NCBI RefSeq assembly: GCF_000003815.2
Contig: NC_049994.1
Coordinates: 16,749,280 to 16,813,279, forward strand
Direction: 5' to 3'
Source of the DNA: Branchiostoma floridae
Taxonomy: Eukaryota; Chordata; Leptocardii; Amphioxiformes; Branchiostomatidae
DNA length: 64,000 nt
Shown here: positions 10,001 to 19,354 of the stretch, piece by piece
Layout of the letters: each line of letters begins with the position of its first letter
How positions within the stretch are numbered: the stretch's first letter is position 1
The notes under the pieces: generated by a model
Told to the model about the DNA's origin: nothing
Seen by the model: only the letters and a program-made list of their open reading frames with translations
Databases searched by the model: none
Position numbers and translations under genes: made by a program

Positions 10001-11232
10001 TGTCATTGTGTGAAGATCTGTGAAAGTTTGTTCCCTCTGGCCCGCGGGCCCAGTTGGTTTGATCTGAGTCTAAAGTCCCACACAAAGGCAGGAAAATACG
10101 TAGAGACAATTAACGAAATAATCAATTAAACAAGAAATTAACAAAAACTCTAAATGTTATGAGAACTTAGATTTCTTGCTTCTAACGTTGTTGTTGATTC
10201 GTGTTCAGGTATAGCTGGCCGAAGGAGAGTCGAAAGACAGTCCCAGGTAATGCTTACCGAATGAATATCTATTTCAACCGTGTATACACATCTGCACATA
10301 TGCAGAGTGCATCTTTGATTTTAATACATTGGTGACTCCTTATCTAACGTTACAGATCATAACGTTACTATTACTAAAGTGAGTTTTGCTCTTGGCTATT
10401 TTTTTCTGGCCAGTTTGTGTGAAGTGTATTTTCTTGTATATTTGCATTCCTTTTCCAATGTCATTTGACGGTAACTGGAAGTACTATTCACTATGCAAAG
10501 GGAAACCAGTTTCTGTTTGCTGGGTTGTGAATGGGCATGTAAGTTAACGTTAGCTCATTTGCGTTGTTTAACTACACCTCTATTGATGGCCTCAGTTGGT
10601 CAATGTTGACCATGTTTAGATATGGTCGACAAAACTGAAGTTTCAGTATTAAGTTCAACTTTGGATTGTGACTGTAAACTCCTTTACTTCTCCAGGGAAG
10701 TGAATCCAGTCAGTTTAGCTTCAGGTCATTTGTCTCAAGTCCGTCTTCCAGCAGGCGAACCACATTGGAAGGTACAGTATCATCATCATCAGTATGGCCG
10801 CCTCAAGTTCGAAGAAAAATGTGTGACTTTAGAATCAAACTTTTGCTATAAAGCAAACTTTTGTATAACCTTTACATGATCCTACATGTTAGAGATATAA
10901 CTTAATGTCTTCAGAATATTTCCTTTTAAGATTTGATGACATCACCATTTCACGCCCTTTTCCAGGTATTTGTTTGATGACGTCACAATTTCCCGCCTTT
11001 TTCAGACGATTTATTTGATGACGTCACATTTTCCCGCCTTTTTTCAGACGCCGAACATGACTCGACTGAAGACGAGGGTGGGGAGGGCAGCGTCCTGCTC
11101 GCCTTGTTGAGACGCGCTTGGGACGCGACTGTCGGGCGATTCTTGAGTCTCTTCCAGGAGCGCGAGTCCAGGAGGGTCCAGCCAGCCATGGAGCTACAGG
11201 ATGTGCCGACCGTCAGAGTAGCTGGCGACTAG
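4036..11232 (+). CDS. Multi-exon C2-domain-like protein, 5' partial
   Basis: Eleven exons are predicted from splice borders and frame: 4036-4087, 4612-4760, 5192-5338, 6599-6696, 7382-7473, 8065-8140, 9242-9356, 9797-9863, 10209-10246, 10696-10771 and 11048-11232. Their lengths sum to 1095 nt, or 364 residues plus stop, and every junction is in phase, which is strong internal support. The first four exons read like a C2 beta-sandwich: an opening strand SGLLGIHVKTCKKI, a strand GVFVSIKIGETTKYTKV, then VDFAFIPK, VCIRAFTWDG and a closing GNATLHLFDIVK. The acidic calcium-binding loops are poor, so calcium binding is doubtful. The middle is basic and the end is acidic. C2 domains usually bind membranes or proteins. 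A sperm-flagellum C2 protein such as the C2CD6/CATSPERT type is one possibility, but I cannot support an ortholog call. The 5' end is missing, and the first donor and two acceptors are the weak points. Confidence 0.75.
4612..4760 (+). CDS. C2-like gene, exon 2 of those seen
   Basis: The exon lies between an acceptor TCTACAG (ending 4611) and a donor GAG|GTGAGA. The frame gives FFPNPKKSGVFVSIKIGETT and continues to DLKHFPIE. It starts by completing a phase-1 codon and ends in phase 0. An in-frame ATG at 4695 could be taken as a start, but the reading frame and the C2 pattern clearly extend upstream of it. Confidence 0.75.
4803..4823. mobile_element. Third copy of the AAGGAGGTTAAA mini-palindrome
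   Basis: CAAGGAGGTTAAA is followed directly by TCTCCTTG in the intron just after the exon ending at 4760. It is the same arm sequence as the elements at 1140-1167 and 1584-1621. No clear target duplication is visible, so it may be an older copy. Confidence 0.5.
5192..5338 (+). CDS. C2-like gene, exon 3; its donor is copied downstream
   Basis: The exon encodes VDFAFIPKLHRER through VGNATLHLFDIVK, the second half of the C2-like fold. The donor is CAAG|GTAACA at 5339. The acceptor is not certain: AG at 5191 gives the neatest C2 spacing but has a poor pyrimidine tract. Phase-0 alternatives start at 5150, 5141 or 5114, because the frame is open upstream from 5057. The last 21 bases of the exon plus the donor are repeated in the following intron. 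Confidence 0.7.
5318..5580 (+). repeat. Tandem array of an exon end plus 5' splice site (six donors)
   Basis: The end of the exon and the start of its intron are repeated head to tail. Candidate donors of the form CAAG|GTAACA (one GTATCA) fall at 5339, 5382, 5424, 5466, 5509 and 5544, with spacings of 43, 42, 42, 43 and 35. Each is preceded by a diverged CGCACCTGTTCGACATCGTC and followed by AACAATAGAA. Read-through from the first donor meets a TAG after VTIEQ, so use of any downstream donor would truncate the protein. Confidence 0.85.
5581..6598. other. Intron sequence, nothing further recognised
   Basis: This is AT-rich intron between the donor array and the exon at 6599. No open frame with coding character is seen. 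A short direct repeat ATCTCCATATAGGAAT occurs around 6053-6087. The open frame at 6161-6391 (minus) has no supporting features. Confidence 0.5.
6599..6696 (+). CDS. C2-like gene, exon 4
   Basis: The acceptor is GACCTGCAG and the donor is CACTG|GTAGGG. It reads LEQYDQEVKEILNHSMFCRL then PPPEQRVSKHGHC across the next junction, entering in phase 0 and leaving in phase 2. It follows the last C2-like strand and probably forms the exit helix from the domain. Confidence 0.8.
6762..7000 (+). pseudogene. 3' end of a non-LTR retrotransposon (reverse-transcriptase C-terminus relic)
   Basis: Within the intron, a frame ending at TAG 6957-6959 reads FKNSFIPFTSSLWNQLPQSV then RDAQSIADFKRVSKKHL. The pattern of a hydrophobic FIP, then LWN.LP..V and SI..FK, is the familiar C-terminal tail of CR1/Jockey-type ORF2 proteins. 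A GAATAAAGAAAC poly(A)-signal-like sequence follows at about 6990. It is a 5'-truncated insertion in the same orientation as the host gene. Confidence 0.75.
7382..7473 (+). CDS. C2-like gene, exon 5
   Basis: The acceptor is CCTTCCAG and the donor is AAAG|GTGCCG. The frame, entered in phase 2, gives ELLSSLPIGPPSFIPFETTV then DIGNGRDLPK and leaves in phase 1. Including this exon is what restores a sensible reading frame in the next one. Confidence 0.75.
8065..8140 (+). CDS. C2-like gene, exon 6
   Basis: The acceptor is CCAACAG and the donor is GGAG|GTAAGG. Entered in phase 1 it reads GSCHSLLEQEYPEPTSVLAA then IKGRRR and leaves in phase 2. The alternative frame without exon 5 also lacks stops but looks less protein-like. 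Confidence 0.75.
8229..8665. mobile_element. Nested TIR elements in an intron
   Basis: Outer layer: GTGTCATTGACGAAAGATAG at 8229 is matched in reverse by CTATCTTTCGTCAGTGACAC ending at 8580. GGAAACGGTCAGACATTTCA (about 8313-8332) is matched by TGAAACGTCTGACCGTTGCC near 8628-8647. Inner layer (about 8347-8556): a CG-rich MITE with ends TACTGTAAATG and CATTTACAGTA and several TTCGCGG/CCGCGAA arms. A fragment of the outer element (GGAAACGGTCAGACGTTTCA) recurs at about 59783. The inner element appears inserted into the outer one. Confidence 0.65.
9242..9356 (+). CDS. C2-like gene, exon 7 (basic segment)
   Basis: The acceptor is TTCCACAG and the donor is TATTGG|GTAAAT. It reads RLHKLKKKLLKLPSGKERTN then FLHDLVDEPKVHDQKSKYW. 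The cluster of lysines is a possible membrane-phospholipid or nuclear-targeting patch. The exon leaves in phase 0. Confidence 0.8.
9797..9863 (+). CDS. C2-like gene, exon 8
   Basis: It reads TTFDAAEVIVREDMADFLQS APG and ends at donor CCAG|GTCAGT. The acceptor at 9796 (GCTGAG) is needed for phase 0. A stronger-looking CTCCAG five bases upstream would shift the frame to an early TGA. Either the weaker AG is used or a small exon was missed in the preceding intron. Confidence 0.6.
10209..10246 (+). CDS. C2-like gene, exon 9 (38 bp)
   Basis: A small exon lies between GTGTTCAG and CCCAG|GTAATG and encodes GIAGRRRVERQSQ. It is phase-consistent with both neighbours. It continues the basic middle section. 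Confidence 0.65.
10696..10771 (+). CDS. C2-like gene, exon 10 (serine-rich)
   Basis: The acceptor is TTCTCCAG and the donor is GGAAG|GTACAG. It encodes GSESSQFSFRSFVSSPSSSR then RTTLE. This serine- and arginine-rich linker is probably disordered and a candidate phosphorylation region. Confidence 0.7.
10925..11050 (+). repeat. Three tandem copies of a 3' splice-site region
   Basis: The polypyrimidine tract and AG before the last exon are repeated: acceptors end at 10965, 11005 and 11047 (spacing 40 and 42). Each is preceded by TTTGATGACRTCAC, an ATTT segment and CCCGCC or a variant plus a T run. Use of the middle acceptor adds 42 nt, an open in-frame insert of 14 residues (DDLFDDVTFSRLFS). 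Use of the first acceptor shifts frame into a stop. Confidence 0.85.
11048..11232 (+). CDS. C2-like gene, last exon and stop
   Basis: The exon encodes AEHDSTEDEGGEGSVLLALL then RRAWDATVGRFLSLFQERES and RRVQPAMELQDVPTVRVAGD, ending at TAG 11230-11232. The acidic start is followed by an amphipathic helix rich in L, W and F. A Lys/Arg-poor acidic patch next to the basic middle could give intramolecular contact. That is speculation. Confidence 0.8.
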
Positions 11233-11456
11233 AGTCCCTCAAATTCTGCATTTGTTGGTCTGTAGATGGAATTTTTATATCCTATGTTCAGATTCAGTTC
11301 GTTTACGTTTAACGTTGCCTTCAAATTTGACACCGATGGTATCTTTGTTTGTCATGTCTTACATTCCTTTGCATTGATAAAACAATCCACACATACAGAA
11401 AGCAGGATGTGTTGGTTTCATTTCATACTACTATTACTAGCCTTGTGTGTGATGTA

Positions 11457-11462
11457 AATAAA
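11457..11462 (+). terminator. Poly(A) signal of the C2-like gene
   Basis: AATAAA lies about 225 bp after the stop codon, in the expected place for the gene's 3' end. Confidence 0.6.
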
Positions 11463-12050
11463 ATGGCAGGTTGCGTTACACAACAGCGACATCTAGCGGA
11501 CTTTAACAGAAACCATGCTTGTTGTGCATCGTGTTTGCTACGCATGTGTACAATTTCCGTACACATGGGTAACAAAACGAGAGAACCTCAGGGTAGAAAA
11601 CTATCACGACGACTGTCGTTGTTACCAGGAATAAATGTGCCACAACATACCAATTTCCTTGACGCCAAGGCCAAAGCACTCATCTCCAGTAAAGCTGCGT
11701 ACTGAGTGACCGATCTCTAAGTGGACACTTTTCGGGCACAATTTTCTTCGCCAAGAAGATTATGTCTTTTCTCTGCGTGTTTTTTGCGTGAACAGCATAA
11801 CTCGAGGAGTTGAAAATTGATCCTTATGATATTTGGTATGAAGGTAGGTGTCGGCAAAACGGAGGACAAGTTGGACTATGGTTCTTCTAGTGGCTTTCTC
11901 TGGTACTGCAGCAGACAGCTTTTGTATCTTTGCACTATTGTTTTAGGTCAAACCTTACAATGAATCATACCTACACCGAACAATACCTACACACTGCCAA
12001 ACAAACATTTTCTGCATTCTACTCGTTCGTGTGTTAATATCATTTGAAAC
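11463..12050. other. Intergenic, no gene seen
   Basis: An open frame at 11349-11705 spans the poly(A) signal and has no coding character. Nothing else is recognised. Confidence 0.5.
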
Positions 12051-12051
12051 C

Positions 12052-12300
12052 GTGGCCTCAAATGCCCGAGTGACGTGGTTAGCGGTCATGGTCACGAGTT
12101 CGATATCTGGCTTTTCCAGCTAGACGCTGTGTCCTTGGGAAAGGCACTTGTCACGGCTTAAAGTACACGACGTTCCTCATTCCATTCCATCAAGGTAATG
12201 GTTAATGCCTGACTTCCGTTGGGTGGTAAAAGGCGGTGGAAGGAGAGGGAATGGGTTCCGCCTTCCAAAAGTTCCACTACCGTGCCCTTTATATCTTTAA
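12052..12300 (+). mobile_element. tRNA-derived SINE
   Basis: A tRNA-like head includes an A-box-like TGACGTGGTTAGCGG and a B-box-like GGTCACGAGTTCGATATC. It is followed by the CCTTGGGAAAGGCACTTGTC body and a TGCCTGACTTCCGTTGGGTG segment. The same body motifs occur in the elements at 28160-28302 (minus) and 61227-61410 (plus), so this is a dispersed family and not a functional tRNA. Confidence 0.7.
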
Positions 12301-12938
12301 TGTTATTTCTGTATTCTTTCAACAATGTAAGCTCCCGTCTGTGACTAGCACTGCTTTTCAGGGAGTCCCTGGACACACATACAAATAACACATACATACA
12401 ATACAATATTTACATAGCACAACATATCGTCAAACACAAAAGTCATGTCTTTACTCATGTTCATATCCGTACAAAGACTTTAAGGGTTGGAGCCTGGAGG
12501 TCAGAGGTCACACAATTCTCTTGCACAGTGTTTCAAATGTTTGTGTGGATGAAGCAGTTTTCACATCTAGTAGGAGTGCATTCCAGCTTTCTGCATCTCT
12601 ATATATGCAAATGTCCTTTTTTCCAGATTCTTTTCAAACTTTCGGCATTAGCAAAGACTGATTCAAGCTGTGTCGGGTGATATAACTATGATATTCGAAT
12701 GCCCTAGACACAGCGGATAACAATACATTGCTAGTACAACTTTTATAAGGCTATGGGACTACCTTTAGCTTATGAAAACATGTGAGAACTTTTGCGCTGA
12801 CTTTCGTATTCCGTTGGCTAACTCTGCATCGATTTTGGATGACAATTTTGTGCGCCGTAGTCCCCGTGGTGTCCGCGGCTTGTCAGTAAGCCGGCAACCC
12901 TTTTCCGCTTCTGTACAGCCGCATTCTTCTTCCCACAG

Positions 12939-12964
12939 GCATTCAATAAAGACAAAGCCCAGGG
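12939..12964 (+). other. Possible 26 bp microexon, unsupported by neighbours
   Basis: A strong acceptor (CTTCTTCCCACAG) and a strong donor (AGGG|GTAAGT) enclose 26 bp. It sits beyond the poly(A) signal of the C2-like gene, and no partner exons are evident. It could be chance or part of an unrecognised transcript. Confidence 0.2.
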
Positions 12965-13034
12965 GTAAGTATATAATCCAATATACACGGGAAAGCGATG
13001 AGGAATGATTTGGTGGTAAAACAATATATACTTG

Positions 13035-13490
13035 ACTGATGTTGTGGACTTGAATCTGAACTTGATGCCATTACTCAAATGTGATCCATTTTGGTGTCAC
13101 TGCTATTCTTGATAACCATGCTTCTTTCTAGCATTTCAATGAACGTTAAATAATAGGTTAATTAAATCTGTTTTATGTTGTGAACATAAAGTTGAATTTG
13201 AACTTGATGCTATTATTCAAATGTGATCCATTTTGGTGTCACTGCTATTCTTGATAACCATGCTTCTTTCTAGCATATCAATGAACGTTGAATAAGAAGT
13301 TAATTAAATCTGTTTATAAAGTTGCAGTCGAACTTGATGACATTATTCAAATGTTATTCCTTTTGGTGTCATCATTATTTCTAATAACCACGTTTCTTTC
13401 TAGCATTTTTTGCTGATTTCAATAAGTAGTTAATCAAATCTGCTTAACGTTGTGAACTTGAAGTTGGTGCCATAATAGAAGTATAAATCA
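13035..13490 (+). repeat. Tandem array, about 3.5 units of 127-142 bp
   Basis: Units share AACTTGATG.CATTATTCAAA, TTTTGGTGTCACTGCTATTC, TAACCATGCTTCTTTCTAGC and TTAATTAAATCTG. Unit starts fall near 13061, 13203, 13333 and 13460. The first two units are nearly identical, the third and fourth more diverged. Confidence 0.8.
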
Positions 13491-14092
13491 TTGTGGGTTG
13501 GTAATACATTTTTGTGTCACTCAATTTATGGTCTATGAACAGACGGCGGAAATAATGATTGAAATCGGTCTTTCCTCTCTTCAGTTTTCCTCTTTGGAGT
13601 TTCTAACAAAAACGCCCATGCAGTACCAAAATTAAACGTTAGGGGGCTCAGACCTACCCCACCATGTCTTGACGTCAAAAGCTATTCGCCACACAAATGT
13701 CAAGACCATATCATGTCCGGGACAAGAGATACATTGAAAAAAACCCTGCTACGATGGAATATTCTCATTTATCATGCAAATGTCCTCCATTTCGCATAAT
13801 AATATTTCATTTTGTACATTTTGGTCTAAGCTACCCGCATACCAAAAATCATGAAAATCCATTATTCCTTTGTATGATTCATGGTCTGTGGCACTTTCTA
13901 CACGCCGCACCATGAGTCACAGGCCTACACAGCAAGCGTTATTACATGTCCATGAGCTTTGCTTAGGGCCCGTATTGCCAGCCTTAATGAAAAGTGCTGT
14001 CAGTCTACACAAAATTTATGCTAGAGGCTTGCTTAGATACTTTTATTAGCATATAGCAATATTAATGAATTCTGGCTACTACATATTTCGTC

Positions 14093-14405
14093 TAAAGCTA
14101 GGGGCACAACCTGCCGTACGTACAAATACGTGCTGTCTACGTGCCAAAACGTGGGCAATCTTTAAGGATCCGTAAGTGGTAAGTACCGCCTCCGTACGAA
14201 CTCGTAGGGAATCCGACGGATTTCGGAGCAAATACGCCGTAGAACTTTATGTGCAGGCAAAACTTTGTGTGCCATCGGGCTGCGGATTCACCCCCCGTAC
14301 GTACCAGTCGTTCCCCACGTTTTCAGAAACACGTGGCGGACTTGGCCTCCCAAAAAACGTACGGACAAATTGCACGTACGGCGGGTTGTGCCCTTAGCTT
14401 AAGGC
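14093..14405. mobile_element. MITE with GGGGCACAACC ends (about 310 bp)
   Basis: The left end AAGCTAGGGGCACAACCTGC followed by CGTACGTACAAATACG is mirrored by the right end CGTACGGCGGGTTGTGCCCT then TAGCTTAAGG. Many CGTACG motifs lie inside. Two overlapping open frames here are not genes. Confidence 0.7.
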
Positions 14406-14486
14406 CTAGTACTTTGAGAATGAACCAAGAAAGTTTAAAACCTCAGCAGTATGTTAAAACAGTTGCCCGTACGTCTGTAACAGATG

Positions 14487-14680
14487 CTTAGGGGTGGCGC
14501 CCATCTCCATTTCTGTAGCCTGTGGGCCACACATTTGTGCAAGCCACTACAGTAAGGAGCTGGTCCGCTGGTTGTGGTGTGTGTCCAAGTCTCATACTAA
14601 CTGAGTGCTAAGCAGAGAAAGCAGTATGTACAGTTAAAAAATCTGGTATGACTCGGCCGGAGCAGTAGTCAATGACCTTA
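14487..14680 (-). mobile_element. 5'-truncated SINE, same family as 58035-58300
   Basis: Read on the minus strand this matches the body of the element at 58085-58290: GCCGAGTCATAC, TGCTTTCTCTGCTTAGCACT, ACACACACCAC, TGTGTGGCCC and GGAGATGGGCGCC occur in the same order. The tRNA-like head is missing. Confidence 0.75.
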
Positions 14681-15639
14681 TTACTCTCACTTCGATAACA
14701 TGTTTGTATGTAAGGAAAATGTTTCTAGATGTGTGCAAAAATCTGATACTGCATAAGTCATCTAATACAAACTGAGTATAATCTTGAACCTCCTTGGTAT
14801 GTTTTTATAAAGAAACTTAACCACAAAGAAACTCGTTTATTGATTTCAAGATACCAAAGAAATATGAATGTGGATTTGTGTAGGAATATTCAATATCCTG
14901 CCTCTGGTTGCTCTTATGAAACCATTAGTCACTCATTGATAACCATGGCTCGAAATACTTTTTTCTGCATACCTGCACTAGTGCAGGTAACATTGGAAAT
15001 TACCAGACAAATTTTACATGCACCACTCTGAATTTAGTAGGTATGCATCATACTAAAATTGTTTAGTAAACATTACTATTTTTCTTTTATACTTGATAGG
15101 TGGTAACAGTCAGTGCAGTTAATAACAATATTATACACCTACATGATAGGACATTTATGTATAAAACCCAGTACATGGACTAGTGCAGGTTTGGTGCAGG
15201 TAGACATCAGAAATACCTGCACAGCTCCAATTTTACCTGTATTAACCTGCATATACAGGTGGTACTTCGAGCCCTGGTAATATGTCGGTACCCCCGGATA
15301 ACGTTTATAAATGTGTTTACCGTAACCGTAAATGTTGGGATGAAATGACATGGATCCGAACCATGTATCTTCATCACATCGCACCACCCGAATATGCCAT
15401 GAAGTGATATGCTAAGGTCTTAGATGCTATCTGGTAAATTGCTTGTGTTTGTGTGCAAAATAGGTGCTGCGTTATGTCTTCGAAAGGCTATTTCAAATTG
15501 GAAATGTATAGTCCAGATTACGTAGCAGTCATCAACATTGCCTAACGTAATTCGTCGTTGCAAAAAACGCATAGCCGGTATGACCGCGACTACCAGAGCC
15601 CTTAAAGTTTGCGAAGTGGACCACGATTTTCATATATGG

Positions 15640-16505
15640 GAAGAACGTTTGGTACATTGTAGCAATGTTTTATACATTGTAGCAATGTTTGATACATTGT
15701 AGCAATGTTTGATACATTGTAGCAAAGGGTTATGAAAAGGAGCTCGTGTCGAACAATGTGCAAATGTTGGAAGGGGCCTAAAACAGCGACAGCAAACTTT
15801 TCTTGTGGTCCTCTTCAACATCATTATCCTCAAAACCTCATCTTAGACGGTTGGTACATTGTAGCAATATTTCACACTTTGTAGCAACGTTATGGGTTGT
15901 AACAACGACGTCGTGCCGATCAATGTGCTAATGTTGCAGATGTAAAAAAAGTAACACTAACAGCAAAGTTTTCTTGTGGTCTGCTTCAACATCATTATCC
16001 TCAAAACTTCATCTTAGACGGTTGGTACATTGTAGCAATGTTTCACACTTTGTAGCAATGTTATGGGTTGTAACAACGACGTCGTGCCAATCAATGTGCT
16101 AATGTTGCAGGTGTGAAAAGTAACACTAACAGCAAACTTTTCTTGTGGTCTGCTTCAATATCATATCCTCAAAACTTCATCTTAGACGGTTGGTACATTG
16201 TAGCAATGTTTCACACTTTGTAGCAACGGTATGGGTTGTAACAACGACGTCGTGCCGATCAATGTGCTAATGTTGCAGGTGTAAAAAAGTAACACTAACA
16301 GCAAAGTTTTCTTGTGGTCCTCTTCAATATCATATCCTCAAAACTTCATCTTAGACAATTAGTACATTTTAGTAATGTTTGATACATTGTAACTGGTTGT
16401 GACAAGGAGGACGTGATGTGCAGTTGCTGCAAGCGGCCAAAAACAGCAACAACAAACTTTTCTTGTGGTCCGCTTCAACATCATATCCTCAAAACTTTAT
16501 CCCAG
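15640..16505 (+). repeat. Tandem array of about 170 bp units with 20 bp subrepeats
   Basis: Repeats of about 168-171 bp start at 15851, 16022, 16190 and 16359 with GGTTGGTACATTGTAGCAAT. An earlier longer unit starts at 15649, where a 20 bp subunit (GATACATTGTAGCAATGTTT) is itself repeated three to four times. Units also share TTCTTGTGGTC.GCTTCAA and CTCAAAACTTCATCTTAGAC. Confidence 0.85.
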
Positions 16506-18635
16506 GCCGTTAGACTATTAGATAACTAGGCTGGGTGGCATTGTTGACAGATATTTTCCGCCATAACTACAGCTAAGTACCGACCTTTATGTTGCTGATG
16601 GGAGATAATAGTATCCCTTTCAGAGGATAACAAGCTGTTTGCTTGCGCTGATGCACGCTGGCTTATAGGATACCAATTTCGCCAAGGTTGTTCAGATTTA
16701 CGGATTTAGATCGTCTACGTCAAAGATATATTGTGAAAAGGCACTTAGGATCTTAAGTCAGTCCCTCTGTAGCATGTTAGGTTGTGTAATTTGTCTGATT
16801 ATCCGCTATCTCTGTATTGTAACTAGACTTGGCATCATTTCAAAACCCAAGGAACATTACATAATGCCGTCGCGCCTATTTTGGGTAAACAGAGTAAAGA
16901 GTTAATTGCTTTACGTCAGTATCTAGTGAATAGAGACAAATTGATCTAATTGGCAGCTACATTGAACAACGGGTTAACATCGGACTTTCGTATTTTTTGC
17001 TGTCATGCAAAATGCCAGCACTGAAGATAAAAGTTGTTCATACAGTTATCCCTATATGCAGGAAATACGGCTGGCGTCATCCAGTGCTATGGTGCATTTA
17101 GTTTCTACATAGGCATTACTGTTTAAAGCCAATTTGATACACTGAGAAGTACAATTAGAAGTGCATTACGTGAAAAGGATATCATTAAGTAGGAAGAAAC
17201 GTTTTGATGTAGCCGATATTATCTTACATAAAGCACTTCTAGGTCATCGAAATGATCGATGTGTTCTGACCACGATTTATAACCCATTCATGATAAATGG
17301 AGATTTAATACAACAGTACCAGTTGTGAGTCCATGGATGTAGCATGGAATAATCTTCTGGTACAAGTACCGTTTGGAAATTCCTTGCGACGTCAATTTGT
17401 CTTGACATCCGGTGCCATGTTGTCGGGAAAGTTTTTTCATGGTTTTGGAACTTTATGAATACGATCAAGACTATTACATGTTTCATAAATGATGAAAAAT
17501 GAGGCATATAAGCCCAGTTGACAAACAAAAACATTTTTTTAATTTTCGCCATTATCAAAATTCAATTGTAACTGCAGTATACATTTATAAATATGATTTA
17601 TCAGAATATTGATCTGAACGTTGCTCGGATTCTATTTGAAGATCTAGAACCTACATTGTATTTCACGGACGTTCAATCCACTGGTCTCACCTGTGGAATG
17701 TAGTACAGAATTGACGCAATCACAATCAAGCAAGCAAGCAAACAAACAAATTGACTCTTAGTTGAGCTATATGGGATGTTACAAAATGATTTATACGATT
17801 TATTTATTTATTTTAAAAAGTTCAGTCATTTCCTATTGGTGCTTACAGCCAATGCTCGTATTTGTGTACACATTCAGGCATTTAACTGGAGATCCGTAAA
17901 TTTGTGATCCTATATTGCAATCCATTGGTATTCAATCAATCGGTTCTACTTTAGCAATATTACAGCATTAGCGCCTTAACTTTTTGTTAACAACGAAAGC
18001 TGTTTCTTATTTCTTATATGTCCTGAATTTGAATTTATTTCACAGGCAGACAATTGACCAGCAGTTCTACAAGTGATTTTCTGTAAACTGTAGAGTTCTA
18101 AATGGGTCCCACGGCCCAGTTGATAGAATAATCCAGTGTCAGATGTCGCTAAATGCTTATTAACGAGGCCCTGAATGAAGAAAAGTCGGGCTGACGACTG
18201 GCCTTGTCTTCTGTCACAGTAAAACATGTAATATACAGACAGGATTTGCCCCCATCTGTTGTCTGTCCTTGATGTTATTGCTGCTAGCTTAACTGGGATT
18301 CAGAGACAATCGGAAATGACTGCAGGGATGGGGAGTTTATTGGTGCAGTGAGCGTCTGACTCTCGATGTCCAAATCTACACCATATTATGAGGTAGCATA
18401 AAGGAACGCAATCAGCAATATAAGTTTGACATAGAAGTTGTATAACTTTTGTCCTTCTACTGTTCAATTTGAAGTGACTATGTTCATTGCTCAAATGCAC
18501 AAAACTGAACTAAGTGGGCTATTTTGCAACAGTCAGTTTCCTATAAATTTGTCCACTGCTTGAACAGTGTGGACGCTTCATGACCTAACCAAACATTCCA
18601 GATGAAATTTTGCTTCCAATTACTTTAAACAGTGT
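16506..18635. other. Non-coding, AT-rich; no gene or element assigned
   Basis: No exon-like frame with splice borders was found. Short simple runs are AAGCAAGCAAGCAAACAAAC near 17730 and a TTTATTTATT stretch near 17800, the latter perhaps a minus-strand retroelement end. Confidence 0.4.
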
Positions 18636-19110
18636 GACTTCTCTATTCGGCGATGCCATTGACACAAGTTGCGTAACTCTGCACCTTTATGTATAATAAA
18701 CTAATTACAATATGATATGCCGCCGGGATCCATGTAGTTTTGTTCTGATAATACATTTTTGGAACCAGATACACAGTTTGTAACTTGGCCCTTTCGAATT
18801 ATTTTGAGCAATGTATCTTTTCTATTCAGTGATGTCACTGACATCAGTTGCGCAACTCTCTGCCTTTATGTACAATACGATATACCTCCGGGTTTCATAT
18901 ATTTTGTTGTGATAATACATTTTTGGAACCAGATACACAGTTTTTAAATTGGCCCTTTCGAATTATTTTGAGCAATGTGCCTTTTCTATTATTGATGTCA
19001 CTGACGTGAGTTGCGTAACTCTCTTCCTTTATGTACAATACGATATACCTCCGGGTTTCATATATTTTGTTGTTGTGATAATACATTCCTGTAACTAGAT
19101 ACACACTGTG
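18636..19110 (+). repeat. Tandem array, three units of about 165 bp
   Basis: GATAATACATTTTTGGAACC starts at 18747 and 18911, and a diverged GATAATACATTCCTGTAACT is at 19077. Units also share GTTGCGCAACTCTCTGCCTT, ACGATATACCTCCGGGTTTC and TTTCGAATTATTTTGAGCAA. Confidence 0.85.
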
Positions 19111-19354
19111 TAACTCGGCACCATGGATCTACCAGAAGCGAACGTGGGGAGCATACTTCAGTGACGTACCCGCAGGCGTCAGTCCTGGATCATGTATCGT
19201 CAATAAAACTTCAAGGGTAACGTTTTCCTCTGGGTACGATACTTGATATACACCCTGTAGAAAATTGATGCATTTTATTTCCCAATAAAGTGCTTCCATA
19301 TATACCTTATCTTGGTCAACCATACAGACATGACCATTATTGTAGGCCGTATTT

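Noticed and set aside
14176-14491. Two overlapping plus-strand frames
   Set aside because: Both lie mostly inside the GGGGCACAACC-ended MITE.
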